DNA from: Sulfuricurvum sp.
GTDB taxonomy: Bacteria; Campylobacterota; Campylobacteria; Campylobacterales; Sulfurimonadaceae
Reading direction: 5' to 3'
Length of the DNA: 64,000 bases
Assembly: GCA_028714915.1 (NCBI GenBank)
Contig: JAQTLL010000004.1
Span: 186,001 to 250,000 of the forward strand
Shown: one piece after another, positions 35,157 to 44,058 of the stretch
Layout of the letters: the number at the start of each line of letters is the position of its first letter
Numbering within the stretch: position 1 is the first letter of the stretch
The notes under the pieces: model-generated
What the model saw: only the letters and a program-made list of their open reading frames with translations
The model's database searches: none
What the model was told of the DNA's origin: nothing
Program-made: the position numbers and the translations under genes

Positions 35157-36317
35157 TCATAATTCAGCTATAACAGGTCTGATGAGTCTATTAATGTTTT
35201 CTAAAACACTAGTATCGGCATAATCTAATTTTATAAAAATGATTGCCAGCTGAGTATGCAAGAAATCGGTTACTATGGACCCTTTTTCCATCAAATCAAA
35301 GGTATAAATTATGTTATTGCATAAGCTGTCATCTACGAGAATCTCTTTATAAATCCCATTGGTTGAGGGCATTACGCAATGGCGTATGACAAACGATTGT
35401 TTTTGGGATTTAGGATCAAATTCATTTGTGATTATTCCGGTTGTATAAGCATTTACAACTGCTTTTGAATACTCAACGTTATCACAATACTCTATCAGAT
35501 AAGGATAAAGATCTCCCGGAATTCTTCGTGTAACATCAATAATATAGGGTTTTTGATCTTTTATTAAAACTTGCAAATGAAACATACCATCGACGAGATA
35601 TAACAACCGAGCTAACTTTTCTATATCTTCTTTGAGTTTATTTAGAACAACATCCTCTATATCGGTTGGATACGCCGATGCTATAAGATAGTGGTTGAGA
35701 TAGGTTTTGTCCTCACCGACAAATCCATAAATGATTTTTTGATTTTTTATAAAAATAGAATAGGCGATCAGTTTTCCATCGATAAATTCTTCAAGAAAGA
35801 TCTCATCGCTAAATTTTTGTGTATTGGTGAGAGATTTTTGCAGTTCATTGGTATCATTGACGATCTCAACACCTCTTCCACCTGAGAGATTGGTTGGTTT
35901 GACAACAATGGGAAATTGTAAATTCTTTAAGTCGTTTTGATCTTTATAAAAAATACCGTTGGGGGTTGAAATAGTGTTTTTTAGGCAAAAATCTTTAAAT
36001 TTCCATTTATTGTGGATTAGTTTTGCGGTTTCCAGAGTGTCAAAATTTCCTATATTTAACTCATGCGAGAGTTGTACTGTATTAAGATACGATTCTTCGC
36101 CGCAACCGGGCAATAGATAATCTATCTGTTCATCGAGGGCTATCTTTTTGACTTTTTCTAAATCATTAAAGTTTATTTTATACGATTTGTCTGAGTATTG
36201 ATGTCCTAGGTAATACTCTCTATCTCCTAAGGTTATAACAAAATACCCTAACTCTTGAGAAGCTTTTATCAGCGGTATATCCCTATGGCTTCCGCCAAGT
36301 AAAAGGATTTTTTTCAT
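35157..36317 (-). CDS. ATP-grasp enzyme, 386 aa
   Basis: The ATP-grasp fold is clear: N-terminal Rossmann-like GGSHRDIPLIKASQ, the lysine-glycine loop FPIVVKPTNLSGGRGVEIV (about 135-155), and a metal-binding HLQVLIKDQKPYIIDVTRR near residue 265. Such enzymes ligate a carboxylate to an amine via an acyl-phosphate. In a flagellar glycan locus it might attach an amino acid to a sugar. It overlaps the pseG-like gene by 4 bases. Substrates cannot be read from sequence. Confidence 0.88.
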   Translation of the reverse strand: MKKILLLGGSHRDIPLIKASQELGYFVITLGDREYYLGHQYSDKSYKINFNDLEKVKKIALDEQIDYLLPGCGEESYLNTVQLSHELNIGNFDTLETAKLIHNKWKFKDFCLKNTISTPNGIFYKDQNDLKNLQFPIVVKPTNLSGGRGVEIVNDTNELQKSLTNTQKFSDEIFLEEFIDGKLIAYSIFIKNQKIIYGFVGEDKTYLNHYLIASAYPTDIEDVVLNKLKEDIEKLARLLYLVDGMFHLQVLIKDQKPYIIDVTRRIPGDLYPYLIEYCDNVEYSKAVVNAYTTGIITNEFDPKSQKQSFVIRHCVMPSTNGIYKEILVDDSLCNNIIYTFDLMEKGSIVTDFLHTQLAIIFIKLDYADTSVLENINRLIRPVIAEL

Positions 36318-37267
36318 TTTTTTACCATTCCTATAATGAATTCCACGATTCTTTCTCTCCCTTTGCCATCGATAGTTGGATGGATATTTTTTGAGTTTAA
36401 GGATGTCACGTATTTATGAAGATCCGTGATCCAATGCGCATCCGTAATATCGATAAGAGAGGAGGCTAAATGATGGTTTAACAGCTGCATAGAACCTATT
36501 TTTTGATTCTCGCTCAAAGCAACAATGATTGTCGGTATTGTCAAATAAGCAAGTTCATACACGGTCATACTCGCCGTTGAAATAGCTAAAGAACTTCGAG
36601 CCATCTCAAAAATAAGTTTCTCATCGGAGGGCTTGTATAAAACGTTTACATTCGGATACGAGCATAATGTTTCGGCTGTCCCTTCATTGTTGACAACAAT
36701 CACTTTTTTGAGATCAATATCTTGCAATGCTTCAAGTATCATTTGTGATACGTTAAAGATGTCGTTTCCACCCAGCATGATAAAAATTTGAGGCTGTTTT
36801 TTTGGATTAACAGTTAAAATTTCTCTTCTAAGAGGAACGTAATCCACTCCCAGTAAATACATATTTTCTGGATTTTTATCGCGAAAGAACAGCTCTTGTG
36901 CATCCGGAGCAACATTTATAATGACCCCTTTTGGATACTCTAATCGACTATAATCATCGATAAATACAGGCATGCGCACACTCTTCGCAATAGTATTGTA
37001 AATATTAATAGAGGCTTCATAGCTATCGATAACAACGATGTCATAGGTATCGTCAATACAAAAGTCATCCCAACTAAATGAGTGCAGGTCACTAAATTTG
37101 TAACTAAAATCAATATCGCTATCCAGAAAAAAAGATCCGTTTACTCCGTAACGCTTAAATTCCTCATACAGCGAATAACATCGTATCAGATGCCCCATTC
37201 CCCTTTGTGTACCTGCTTCTGTATAAAAGGCTATTTTTGGAGGTTTCAATTGGAGGCTCTCTCTCAT
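36314..37267 (-). CDS. pseG: PseG-like UDP-sugar hydrolase / GT28-type glycosyltransferase fold, 317 aa
   Basis: The protein matches PseG, which removes UDP from UDP-2,4-diacetamido-2,4,6-trideoxy-altrose in pseudaminic acid synthesis. RGMGHLIRCYSL (about 19-30) holds the catalytic His in the GHxxRC motif, MLGGND starts the second Rossmann domain, and STASMTVYELAYLTIPTIIVALSENQ has the UDP-binding form seen in PseG (split here: STASMTVYEL then PTIIVALSENQ). It could instead act on a related sugar. It leads the run pseG-ATP-grasp-FkbM-Gfo/Idh and is divergent from the CgeB-like gene. No pseH was found. Confidence 0.75.
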   Translation of the reverse strand: MRESLQLKPPKIAFYTEAGTQRGMGHLIRCYSLYEEFKRYGVNGSFFLDSDIDFSYKFSDLHSFSWDDFCIDDTYDIVVIDSYEASINIYNTIAKSVRMPVFIDDYSRLEYPKGVIINVAPDAQELFFRDKNPENMYLLGVDYVPLRREILTVNPKKQPQIFIMLGGNDIFNVSQMILEALQDIDLKKVIVVNNEGTAETLCSYPNVNVLYKPSDEKLIFEMARSSLAISTASMTVYELAYLTIPTIIVALSENQKIGSMQLLNHHLASSLIDITDAHWITDLHKYVTSLNSKNIHPTIDGKGRERIVEFIIGMVKK

Positions 37268-37373
37268 CGTATATAAATTGTTATTTTTTCTTAATCATAT
37301 CGTATTTTGTTTGTCCCATGTGCAAATTAGGCTATTATAATGGCAAATATTAATTTTTAAGATATGAGGTCAG

Positions 37374-38783
37374 ATGAATATTATTGAAGATACTTATTTT
37401 ATGGATAAGAGTAAAGCTTTAACCGTAGCTCTCAAACAAAATAAATTTGGACCCTATGGAAATCTTCAACTTTGTTATTATGATGGTTCGGTGATTGCTG
37501 ATGGTCCAAAAAATTTAATCCATCTCCCTTGGGAACAAATGGAGCTATTGCTTACGATGGATACAAGATGGCCAACATCTATTGATTGTGAAAATAATCT
37601 TCAACGTGTTAGTTATGAGAAAGATTTTATAGAAAGAATAGAAGCTTTAAATATTTGTAAAATGCAGCGGCATCAAGAGTTTTTAAATACATTAAAAGTG
37701 ACGCCTTTAAATTTTTCAGAGCCTTTGCGTGTTTATATTGCTGTTGAACATTATGCAAAAGTAGTAAGACATGCATCTGAAAATGTTGCAAATACGTTTC
37801 GCGCATTAGGATATCAAGTGTTTTTTGATATAAATGATAATACAGAAGATTTGACTGATTATAGGCGAGCAAAAAATATGGCTTCTTTTTTGCCACATAT
37901 GTGCCTTACGATCAATAGATTGCACAATCTTCAAATTTCGGATGAGACATTTAATTTTATTTGGTTTCAAGATCCGACACTAATTTTGTATGATTCAAGT
38001 ACTTTGAATGTAAGAGACAGAGACTATTTCTTTTATTTAATAGAGCCTTTAAAAGATGCTTTGATTAAAAAAAATATTCCTGACTCCAAGACCTTTTATC
38101 AGCCTTTTTCTATTGATTTTCAACAGTATGAACTCGATGAGGTTATTGAACGGCAGGAAAAGATTGTTTTCATTGGTCAAAATTACTTTGAGGTAGTCAG
38201 CCCGACAAAGGAGTATAAAGATTGTAGTTTTGTTCAAGAACTTGCTGAATTGTTTAATACCATCTCCATAACGCCTGCTTTATTATCTGATTTTTATCAA
38301 AAACATGCATCATCAATAAGACGCCAAGAACATATAGAGATGCATATTTATCCAGCAGTTGTCCGTTGTGAAGTTGTGAAGTGGATGTGTCTACATTCAG
38401 ATATTCCTGTTGAAGTTTATGGGTATGGATGGGAAAATATTCCAGAAATCACTCCCTATTACAAAGGGGTTTTAACATATGGAGAGGAGATTGCAAAAGT
38501 ACTTTATGGTTCTAAATATTCACTCGCATGCCATTCACAATTTTATTATCAGCAACGAGTTTTTGAAGCAAGTTATTGTGGATGTATCCCTGTCATTTAT
38601 GAAGATATTTTAAATTCAGAGTCGTTCCATCATCACAATAATAGTCTTATTTTTAAAAATTCAAAAGAATTGAAAGCGTCTCTTCTCTCTGTTCCTTCTG
38701 AGGATCCTTTCAAAATTAGTCAAGATATGTCCTATCATGGCTTTATTGAAAAAATGGTATCTATTGTCAAAAATGAAAGTTGA
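37374..38783 (+). CDS. CgeB-like glycosyltransferase, 469 aa
   Basis: The C-terminal third carries the glycosyltransferase group 1 pattern: a YGYGWEN strand, a KVLYGSKYSLACHS loop and RVFEASYCGCIPVIYED, where the Glu contacts the nucleotide sugar. This resembles the CgeB/Glyco_trans_1_2 group. The N-terminal part is not recognised. It overlaps the nucleotidyltransferase gene tail to tail by 17 bases. It may transfer a flagellar sugar or act in another surface glycan. TATAAT at 37336-37341 is a possible -10. Confidence 0.75.
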   Translation: MNIIEDTYFMDKSKALTVALKQNKFGPYGNLQLCYYDGSVIADGPKNLIHLPWEQMELLLTMDTRWPTSIDCENNLQRVSYEKDFIERIEALNICKMQRHQEFLNTLKVTPLNFSEPLRVYIAVEHYAKVVRHASENVANTFRALGYQVFFDINDNTEDLTDYRRAKNMASFLPHMCLTINRLHNLQISDETFNFIWFQDPTLILYDSSTLNVRDRDYFFYLIEPLKDALIKKNIPDSKTFYQPFSIDFQQYELDEVIERQEKIVFIGQNYFEVVSPTKEYKDCSFVQELAELFNTISITPALLSDFYQKHASSIRRQEHIEMHIYPAVVRCEVVKWMCLHSDIPVEVYGYGWENIPEITPYYKGVLTYGEEIAKVLYGSKYSLACHSQFYYQQRVFEASYCGCIPVIYEDILNSESFHHHNNSLIFKNSKELKASLLSVPSEDPFKISQDMSYHGFIEKMVSIVKNES

Positions 38784-39477
38784 GAATTTCTATTTGAGCC
38801 ATCTCGTAGCTTTGGATTGTTCCAATGTCTCTGTGATAAACGGTATTTTGAAATGTGTATATTTTATTTAGATAATGCGGTAATACTTCAGTGCTTAAAT
38901 CCACCATTGTTTTATGATAACTAGCGATGCAGTCGATAACAGAAGGTTCAAAGATATAAACGGCTCCATTGGCTAAATTAGAAGGTGGATTAGTTACTTT
39001 TTCATAGAAATTGACAACGACATTGTTAACGTCTAAATCAACAATTCCACAGCTCTTTGGGGTATCCGTCTCAAATGTCATCATCGTAATATCACAGTAT
39101 TGCGGTCTGTTCTTATGCTTTTCAATAAATAGCGTAAAATCGCACAAGCAAAGATTGTCGGCATGTACGACTAAGAAAGATTCATTTTGAAAAAAACTTT
39201 TATTGGCAAGTATCGTACCGCCTGTCAAGAGCAGTTTATCTTCATGCACCAGAACGATATTGTCTTTATATTTAGAATTTTTAACATATTCTTTCATCTG
39301 TTCGGGAAAATAGTGTGTATTAATCAAAAACTCTTCGATACCGGCTTTAGAAAGAGTATCCAACCAATATTCTATCAAGGGTTTCCCATTTATGGGAACA
39401 AGACATTTCTGGATTGTATTTGTTATAGGACTAAGTCTTGTTCCTAACCCTGCGGCCAATAAAAGTGCTCTTTTCAT
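38767..39477 (-). CDS. sugar nucleotidyltransferase, HddC/RmlA-like, 236 aa
   Basis: The signature ALLLAAGLGTRLSPITNTIQ followed by KCLVPINGKPLIEY is the NTP-binding loop of sugar-1-phosphate nucleotidyltransferases. VVHADN supplies the metal-binding Asp. The 236-residue size is close to HddC (heptose-1-phosphate guanylyltransferase) and MurU. It is the last gene of the nine-gene sugar operon and overlaps the kinase fusion by 4 bases. The base it uses is not known. Confidence 0.85.
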   Translation of the reverse strand: MKRALLLAAGLGTRLSPITNTIQKCLVPINGKPLIEYWLDTLSKAGIEEFLINTHYFPEQMKEYVKNSKYKDNIVLVHEDKLLLTGGTILANKSFFQNESFLVVHADNLCLCDFTLFIEKHKNRPQYCDITMMTFETDTPKSCGIVDLDVNNVVVNFYEKVTNPPSNLANGAVYIFEPSVIDCIASYHKTMVDLSTEVLPHYLNKIYTFQNTVYHRDIGTIQSYEMAQIEILNFHF

Positions 39478-40910
39478 AGGCTTAACTCTTTGTGAATATC
39501 TTTTTTTGTGAGCGGTAAATTACCCACTCTGCTTACTTGACACGCTGCAGCTATGGAGCTAAGATAGGATGCTTGCCAGATATTGGCACCTGCTGCCAAG
39601 GCTAAAGAAGCCGTGGCAAGCATCGAATCTCCAGCTCCGGCAACGTCTTTTGGATTCTGATTCATTGCAGGTAATCTATCCGTAAAAAATTCATCTTTTG
39701 ACGTATATCTGTTAGTTATAACTCCTTCTGAAGCTAATGTAATAAAGATATTTTGAGGATTTGCCTTGGCTTTTAGCTTATCTGAAATAACAATGAGTCC
39801 TGATTCAAAATCATCAACTGCAAGCCTGATTTCTCGTTCAGTCGGCGTTACAAGGGTCATATTATTAAATCTTGATATATCTCCGTTTTGTGAAGAAGAT
39901 TGACTGTCTGCACTCATAATAAGACCATACTTCTTACTAAGAGATATTATTTCATTTATCAATCTTTGAGGTAAACATCCATAACTAAAGTCGGAAAAAA
40001 TAAGAACGTGTGCATTCTTGATTTCTTGTTCTATGTCGTGCAAAATTTCTGTTTGGATTTCTATGGAAATATGATGTTGCTTGAGATGATTAACTCTCAG
40101 CATTGTTTTGTTACCGACACGAAAGCGTTGTTTTAGATTAGTAGGTCTTGTATCATCAGGATAACAAAAAGAGTTTATTCCGTACTCTTTCAGCTTCTTT
40201 TTTGCATATCCGGCGGCTTCATCACAGCCCAAAACGGTGAAAAAACTAACTGCTGCCCCAAGACCTTGTGTGTGTGCGGCAACAATACCGGCTCCACCTA
40301 AAAATTTTTCACTCAATAATGGAGTTACGACGATTGTAGGATCTTCTTGACTCATCCCAAGTGCTTCGCATGCTATGTACTCATCGATGATGGTATCTCC
40401 TATAACAATTGTTTTGATTCCTTCAAATCGATTTAGTATTTGTTTGAGTTCTTGATAGTCAAACTTATGTCGATTACAAAATTCTTGCGGTTTCTTGATG
40501 GAAGAAAAATCTATCGTATTTAGTTCGGCTCTGAGTAGCTCAATGGATGAAAATCTACTGTCTCCGGAACTAAAAATAAGTTTTCCCCCATATTCTTTTA
40601 GAATTTCAGATTCAGGATTAAACATATTTTCGTGTTCACTCCCTTTGACAACAATATCTGGTTTGTTTTTTCTAATGTATTCTTCTGGCAAAACATCAAG
40701 AATAAATGCTTTATCTACAAAAATAGATGCCATCAATGCTTCAAGTCTGAGATCTTCCGGGACAAAATATTTCCCCATGCTGTCTGAATAAATCCCAACT
40801 TCTAAAAGAGCACCACTCTCTTTTGCAAATTTAAGAAGCCGTAAATGCCCTGGATGTAGAACTTCAAATTTACCGTGAACAAATATCGTTTTTTTCTTTT
40901 TATTCGTCAC
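39474..40910 (-). CDS. nucleotidyltransferase-PfkB kinase fusion (HldE-like, reversed order), 478 aa
   Basis: Residues about 5-130 are a RfaE2-type cytidylyltransferase: FVHGKFEVLHPGHLRLL contains the HxGH motif. Residues about 155-478 are a PfkB sugar kinase: IVIGDTIIDEYIA, GGAGIVAAHTQGLGA and the catalytic DVAGAGDSM. E. coli HldE makes ADP-heptose with the kinase first; here the order is reversed. I start at the GTG at 40910, 13 bases after the radical SAM stop with AAGG upstream; the longer GTG at 40958 overlaps that gene and has no binding site. Both active sites look intact. Likely substrate is a phosphorylated heptose-like sugar. Confidence 0.85.
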   Translation of the reverse strand: MTNKKKKTIFVHGKFEVLHPGHLRLLKFAKESGALLEVGIYSDSMGKYFVPEDLRLEALMASIFVDKAFILDVLPEEYIRKNKPDIVVKGSEHENMFNPESEILKEYGGKLIFSSGDSRFSSIELLRAELNTIDFSSIKKPQEFCNRHKFDYQELKQILNRFEGIKTIVIGDTIIDEYIACEALGMSQEDPTIVVTPLLSEKFLGGAGIVAAHTQGLGAAVSFFTVLGCDEAAGYAKKKLKEYGINSFCYPDDTRPTNLKQRFRVGNKTMLRVNHLKQHHISIEIQTEILHDIEQEIKNAHVLIFSDFSYGCLPQRLINEIISLSKKYGLIMSADSQSSSQNGDISRFNNMTLVTPTEREIRLAVDDFESGLIVISDKLKAKANPQNIFITLASEGVITNRYTSKDEFFTDRLPAMNQNPKDVAGAGDSMLATASLALAAGANIWQASYLSSIAAACQVSRVGNLPLTKKDIHKELSL

Positions 40911-40923
40911 TTTTCTTGTTACC

Positions 40924-42042
40924 TTATATGAAATTAATATGTTGTGGCATTGTACCACTGGGTTTTTGTAGGCTGATTAGTCCTTTTTGCAAAGCATCTA
41001 AATATTCATTAGGCTTATGCTGTAAGCATAATGAACCACACATTTTTTGAGCATCAAAACTGGGAGAAGCTAAATAATTCATAACTTCCCAATATCTGTC
41101 GCTGTTCACAATATCTTTAAATCGTGTTTGTGTAATATTGCCGATATGAAATTTTTTATATTTTTCATTAAATAACATTCCGCATGGTGCAACCAAGCCA
41201 GAACCTGACATCTGAATTTGAAAAGGAGGTCCATAGCAGCGTTGATAACTTCGTTTGCCTTGGGCATTGATTTTAGACCATTTTACCACTACTTGATAGT
41301 CATCATCCGAATAGGTTTCTGCTTCTTTTAGTACACCCTCTAATGCGGCATACTTAGAATAATCGACACCTAAGTCACCCTCTTCACTATCACTTGTATG
41401 TTTAATAACAAGGTAGTCAGGTCTCAACTTTTGTCCAAGTTTTGCCAAGGGGATAACTTGATCTCCGTCTTGTGGCATTAAGACCATTTGCATACCGATT
41501 GTAACATCAAGATTGAGGCGTTTTTTAATTTTCATCATGGTTTCTATATTGTCACATACTTGATAAAACCATTCTTCTTTAACACCCATGATCTCTGAAT
41601 AACGCTTAGGTTCACCGGCAGAAAAGTTAACGCGTAGATACGTTAGATGAGGTAGTATCTTTTCAAGATCTTCTTTTCTTGTGTTAAAACCATGAGTTGC
41701 CACAGCCATAGAGATACCAAGTTGAGAACCTTTAACAATCGTATGTACATAATCAGGATGAATAGAACTTTCTCCATCTGAGACTAAGCTGATAGCTTTT
41801 ACTCCCATTTGCGCACAGTCTTCAAGAAAATTATCAATTGTTTCTTTAGTGATTTCAAATCTATCATTTTCTTGTAATCTTGCATAGCAAAACCCGCATC
41901 CATAGTTACAGGCTCTGGTTAAAGACATATCAATGGTAATCGGGGCGATTCTTTCCCCATTTAACCATTGTTGTACTCGTTCTTCATGCCAAGCTAATTT
42001 TGTTCCGTCCAAAATTAATTCTCTATTTTTCATTATTGACAC
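40924..42042 (-). CDS. radical SAM protein (SPASM-like), copy A, 372 aa
   Basis: The SAM cluster motif CNYGCGFC (about residue 45) sits in SLTRACNYGCGFCYA. The body contains the GExxxxH-type SDGESSIHPDYV, and near the end CGSLCLQHK with further cysteines suggests an auxiliary cluster. It resembles copy B (45055-46146): both begin with a KLxxHxERVxQWL motif and both end in HxNFI. Radical SAM enzymes in glycan loci epimerise, deoxygenate or otherwise remodel sugars. It abuts the unknown 240-aa gene with no gap. Confidence 0.85.
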   Translation of the reverse strand: MSIMKNRELILDGTKLAWHEERVQQWLNGERIAPITIDMSLTRACNYGCGFCYARLQENDRFEITKETIDNFLEDCAQMGVKAISLVSDGESSIHPDYVHTIVKGSQLGISMAVATHGFNTRKEDLEKILPHLTYLRVNFSAGEPKRYSEIMGVKEEWFYQVCDNIETMMKIKKRLNLDVTIGMQMVLMPQDGDQVIPLAKLGQKLRPDYLVIKHTSDSEEGDLGVDYSKYAALEGVLKEAETYSDDDYQVVVKWSKINAQGKRSYQRCYGPPFQIQMSGSGLVAPCGMLFNEKYKKFHIGNITQTRFKDIVNSDRYWEVMNYLASPSFDAQKMCGSLCLQHKPNEYLDALQKGLISLQKPSGTMPQHINFI

Positions 42043-42765
42043 TCACTTCCTAGTTTGTCTTTTCTTATTGGTGTCTTTTTTTTCTGTGAACATAACTTCT
42101 AATGAAAATCCTAATTCTTTATCGATACTTTTTTCCATATCGAAAAGCAATTTAGCCAATGAACTGTAGACTTCTTTATCGGCGGCAAACTCAACTCTCA
42201 ACTCTCCGATTAATTTTACTTCATATTCTTCTATGTTATGTTGCATGCAAAAATTCTTGATTTTTTCGAAAACAATTTTTTCACGATCGTTTAGAGGTAA
42301 ACTTTTCCATTCTTGTGCCTCTTTTGGAGTGTAGGTGTTAACGAGAGGGTAATAATTTTGTTCTTTAGAGTATTGATTGTAAAGATCACGAATTAAATGT
42401 AATGGAGTTTCAAAAAGTTCACAGCTATTTCTCGGCATTATAATCCCTTTAATGGGATGAGGCACAGTGTCTCTTAATAGATTTTCTAATCTCAGGACAC
42501 CATGATCCTGAGCCTCTAAAATCGGTAATCCGATGATAAGAGCACAAAATGCTTTCATCATACCTAATTTGTATAGATCATGTTCACATTCATTGACCAT
42601 AGCGTTATCAATGATATGGGTATTTGGATTGAGACTGATTTTTAATTCACATCCACTATACGTTGCCCTATATTCTAAACTATTAGCATCTTTGGTATAG
42701 GCTACAGTATTGCTCATATCTTTATAAGACAAAATATTTTTTTCGTATAGTTCAATATTTTTCAA
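42043..42765 (-). CDS. unknown protein, possible remote NifU/IscU-like fold, 240 aa
   Basis: I do not recognise a family with confidence. Residues about 30-95 show spaced cysteines (SGCELKISL, VNECEHDLYKLGM, FCALIIGLPILEA) in an order reminiscent of the IscU/NifU scaffold, where Cys-Gly-Asp, a second and third Cys hold a cluster. This is weak. The C-terminal half is helical and ends in a Lys-rich tail. It directly abuts the radical SAM gene, whose clusters it might serve. Conserved position inside a tight operon argues for a real function. Confidence 0.7.
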   Translation of the reverse strand: MKNIELYEKNILSYKDMSNTVAYTKDANSLEYRATYSGCELKISLNPNTHIIDNAMVNECEHDLYKLGMMKAFCALIIGLPILEAQDHGVLRLENLLRDTVPHPIKGIIMPRNSCELFETPLHLIRDLYNQYSKEQNYYPLVNTYTPKEAQEWKSLPLNDREKIVFEKIKNFCMQHNIEEYEVKLIGELRVEFAADKEVYSSLAKLLFDMEKSIDKELGFSLEVMFTEKKDTNKKRQTRK

Positions 42766-42780
42766 ATTATTTACCTTCTT

Positions 42781-43269
42781 TTATCTGCATCTCAAATACA
42801 CCGGTCCATTTGTTTGGAACATCAAATGAATCTCTTCTTTCAATGTCTTTGTCGTAGGAGAAAGAATTAAGAAGTTTTTAAAAATCGTCATCATTGCTAT
42901 ATCGTCATTATCAATACAATGACTTCTTCCAAGCATTGAAAAATAATTATCAGCCCCTACGCCTATTAGCTTTACATTCATGTTATGCTCATTGATATCA
43001 TATCGAATTTGTTCGTAGGCTCTCATCACCAAAAAGGGTACTTGAGAGTAGTATAGAGGCTTCATCCCTGCTAAATACATACCAGCAGCCATGCTCATAG
43101 TCGCTTGTTCATTGATTCCCGTATTAAATACTCTGTCCGAGTGATTGTTAAAAAAATCATCCAGTACGGCAAACCCCATGTCTCCTACTAGTAAACACAT
43201 GCTTTTATCTTCTTTGAAGTAGTTATAAATCTCTTTCATTACTTCTTGTTTCGAGACAATATTAGACAT
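42781..43269 (-). CDS. transketolase, pyrimidine-binding subunit without the C-terminal domain, 162 aa
   Basis: It holds only the central TPP pyrimidine-binding domain of transketolase: residues carry NTGINEQATMSMAAGMYLAG, where Glu activates TPP. A normal split C-terminal subunit is about 310 residues and also has the transketolase C domain, which is missing here. I start at 43269, where GGAGGTGGAG precedes an ATG overlapping the stop of the partner gene. A longer frame from 43308 would overlap that gene. It should work as a heterodimer with the 262-aa subunit. Confidence 0.85.
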   Translation of the reverse strand: MSNIVSKQEVMKEIYNYFKEDKSMCLLVGDMGFAVLDDFFNNHSDRVFNTGINEQATMSMAAGMYLAGMKPLYYSQVPFLVMRAYEQIRYDINEHNMNVKLIGVGADNYFSMLGRSHCIDNDDIAMMTIFKNFLILSPTTKTLKEEIHLMFQTNGPVYLRCR

Positions 43270-44057
43270 CACTCCACCTCCATTACATAACCGTCTTGGG
43301 TGGGACATCTAAAGTGATGTGCGACAGAATTTTCAAGTAGTTCAATCCCTTTTCCTTTGATAGTCTTACAAACTATAATAGAAAAAGAATTATTGGTTTT
43401 TTGAAAAAAATTATCAAAAGTTTCTTTGAGTGCGTTTTCATCATGTCCGTTAACGTTAGAAAAGTTATCGGTATAGGCAGACAAGACTTTTGATAGTCGA
43501 TTATTGTCTAAGCCTACGTCGCTCACTTTATCCATCGCCTGAAGTTCATTGGCATCAACGATTAACAATAAATTGTCCAATTTGAAACGATAGGCTAAAG
43601 CTAATGCTTCGAAATTACTCCCCTCTTGCATCTCACCGTCACCGACAATGCATACAACTTTCGTATTCTTTTTTTGCATTTTAAATGCTTGAGCCATTCC
43701 GACAGATAGTGGTAACCCATGCCCTAGTGAGCCGGTAGACGCCTCAATCATATACTCTTTGTTTTCGGTCAAACACCCTTTAAGAGTCGATTTTTCTGTA
43801 TAAAAATTTTCAAGTTCATAATCAGGGATAAAACCTAATTCATTCAATATGACGTAGTAAGCATAGGCTCCGTGACCTTTGCTAAATACCAAGCGATCAC
43901 GACTTTCACTTTGGGGATTTTTTACATCATACCTTAAATAGTCTCTAAATAAAACCGTTAATATTTCAACGGTTGATAATGCCGGAGCTAAATGTCCTGC
44001 ACCGCTGTCACAAGACAATTTAATGGTTTTTTTTCTTATATTAGCCGAATCTAACAT
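43269..44057 (-). CDS. transketolase, TPP-binding N-terminal subunit, 262 aa
   Basis: The diphosphate-binding domain of transketolase: SGAGHLAPALSTVEIL, KGHGAYAYYV, GSLGHGLPLSVG and the TPP/metal motif VGDGEMQEGSNFEAL. The pyrimidine half is encoded by the next gene, with which it shares an ATGA overlap. Such split pairs in sugar clusters move two-carbon units to make unusual ketoses. It begins one base after the epimerase stop. Confidence 0.9.
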   Translation of the reverse strand: MLDSANIRKKTIKLSCDSGAGHLAPALSTVEILTVLFRDYLRYDVKNPQSESRDRLVFSKGHGAYAYYVILNELGFIPDYELENFYTEKSTLKGCLTENKEYMIEASTGSLGHGLPLSVGMAQAFKMQKKNTKVVCIVGDGEMQEGSNFEALALAYRFKLDNLLLIVDANELQAMDKVSDVGLDNNRLSKVLSAYTDNFSNVNGHDENALKETFDNFFQKTNNSFSIIVCKTIKGKGIELLENSVAHHFRCPTQDGYVMEVE

Positions 44058-44058
44058 C

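Noticed and set aside
42781..43308. Longer start at 43308 for the second transketolase subunit
   Set aside because: It would overlap the partner gene by 40 bases and lacks a binding site, whereas 43269 has GGAGGTGGAG and an ATGA overlap.
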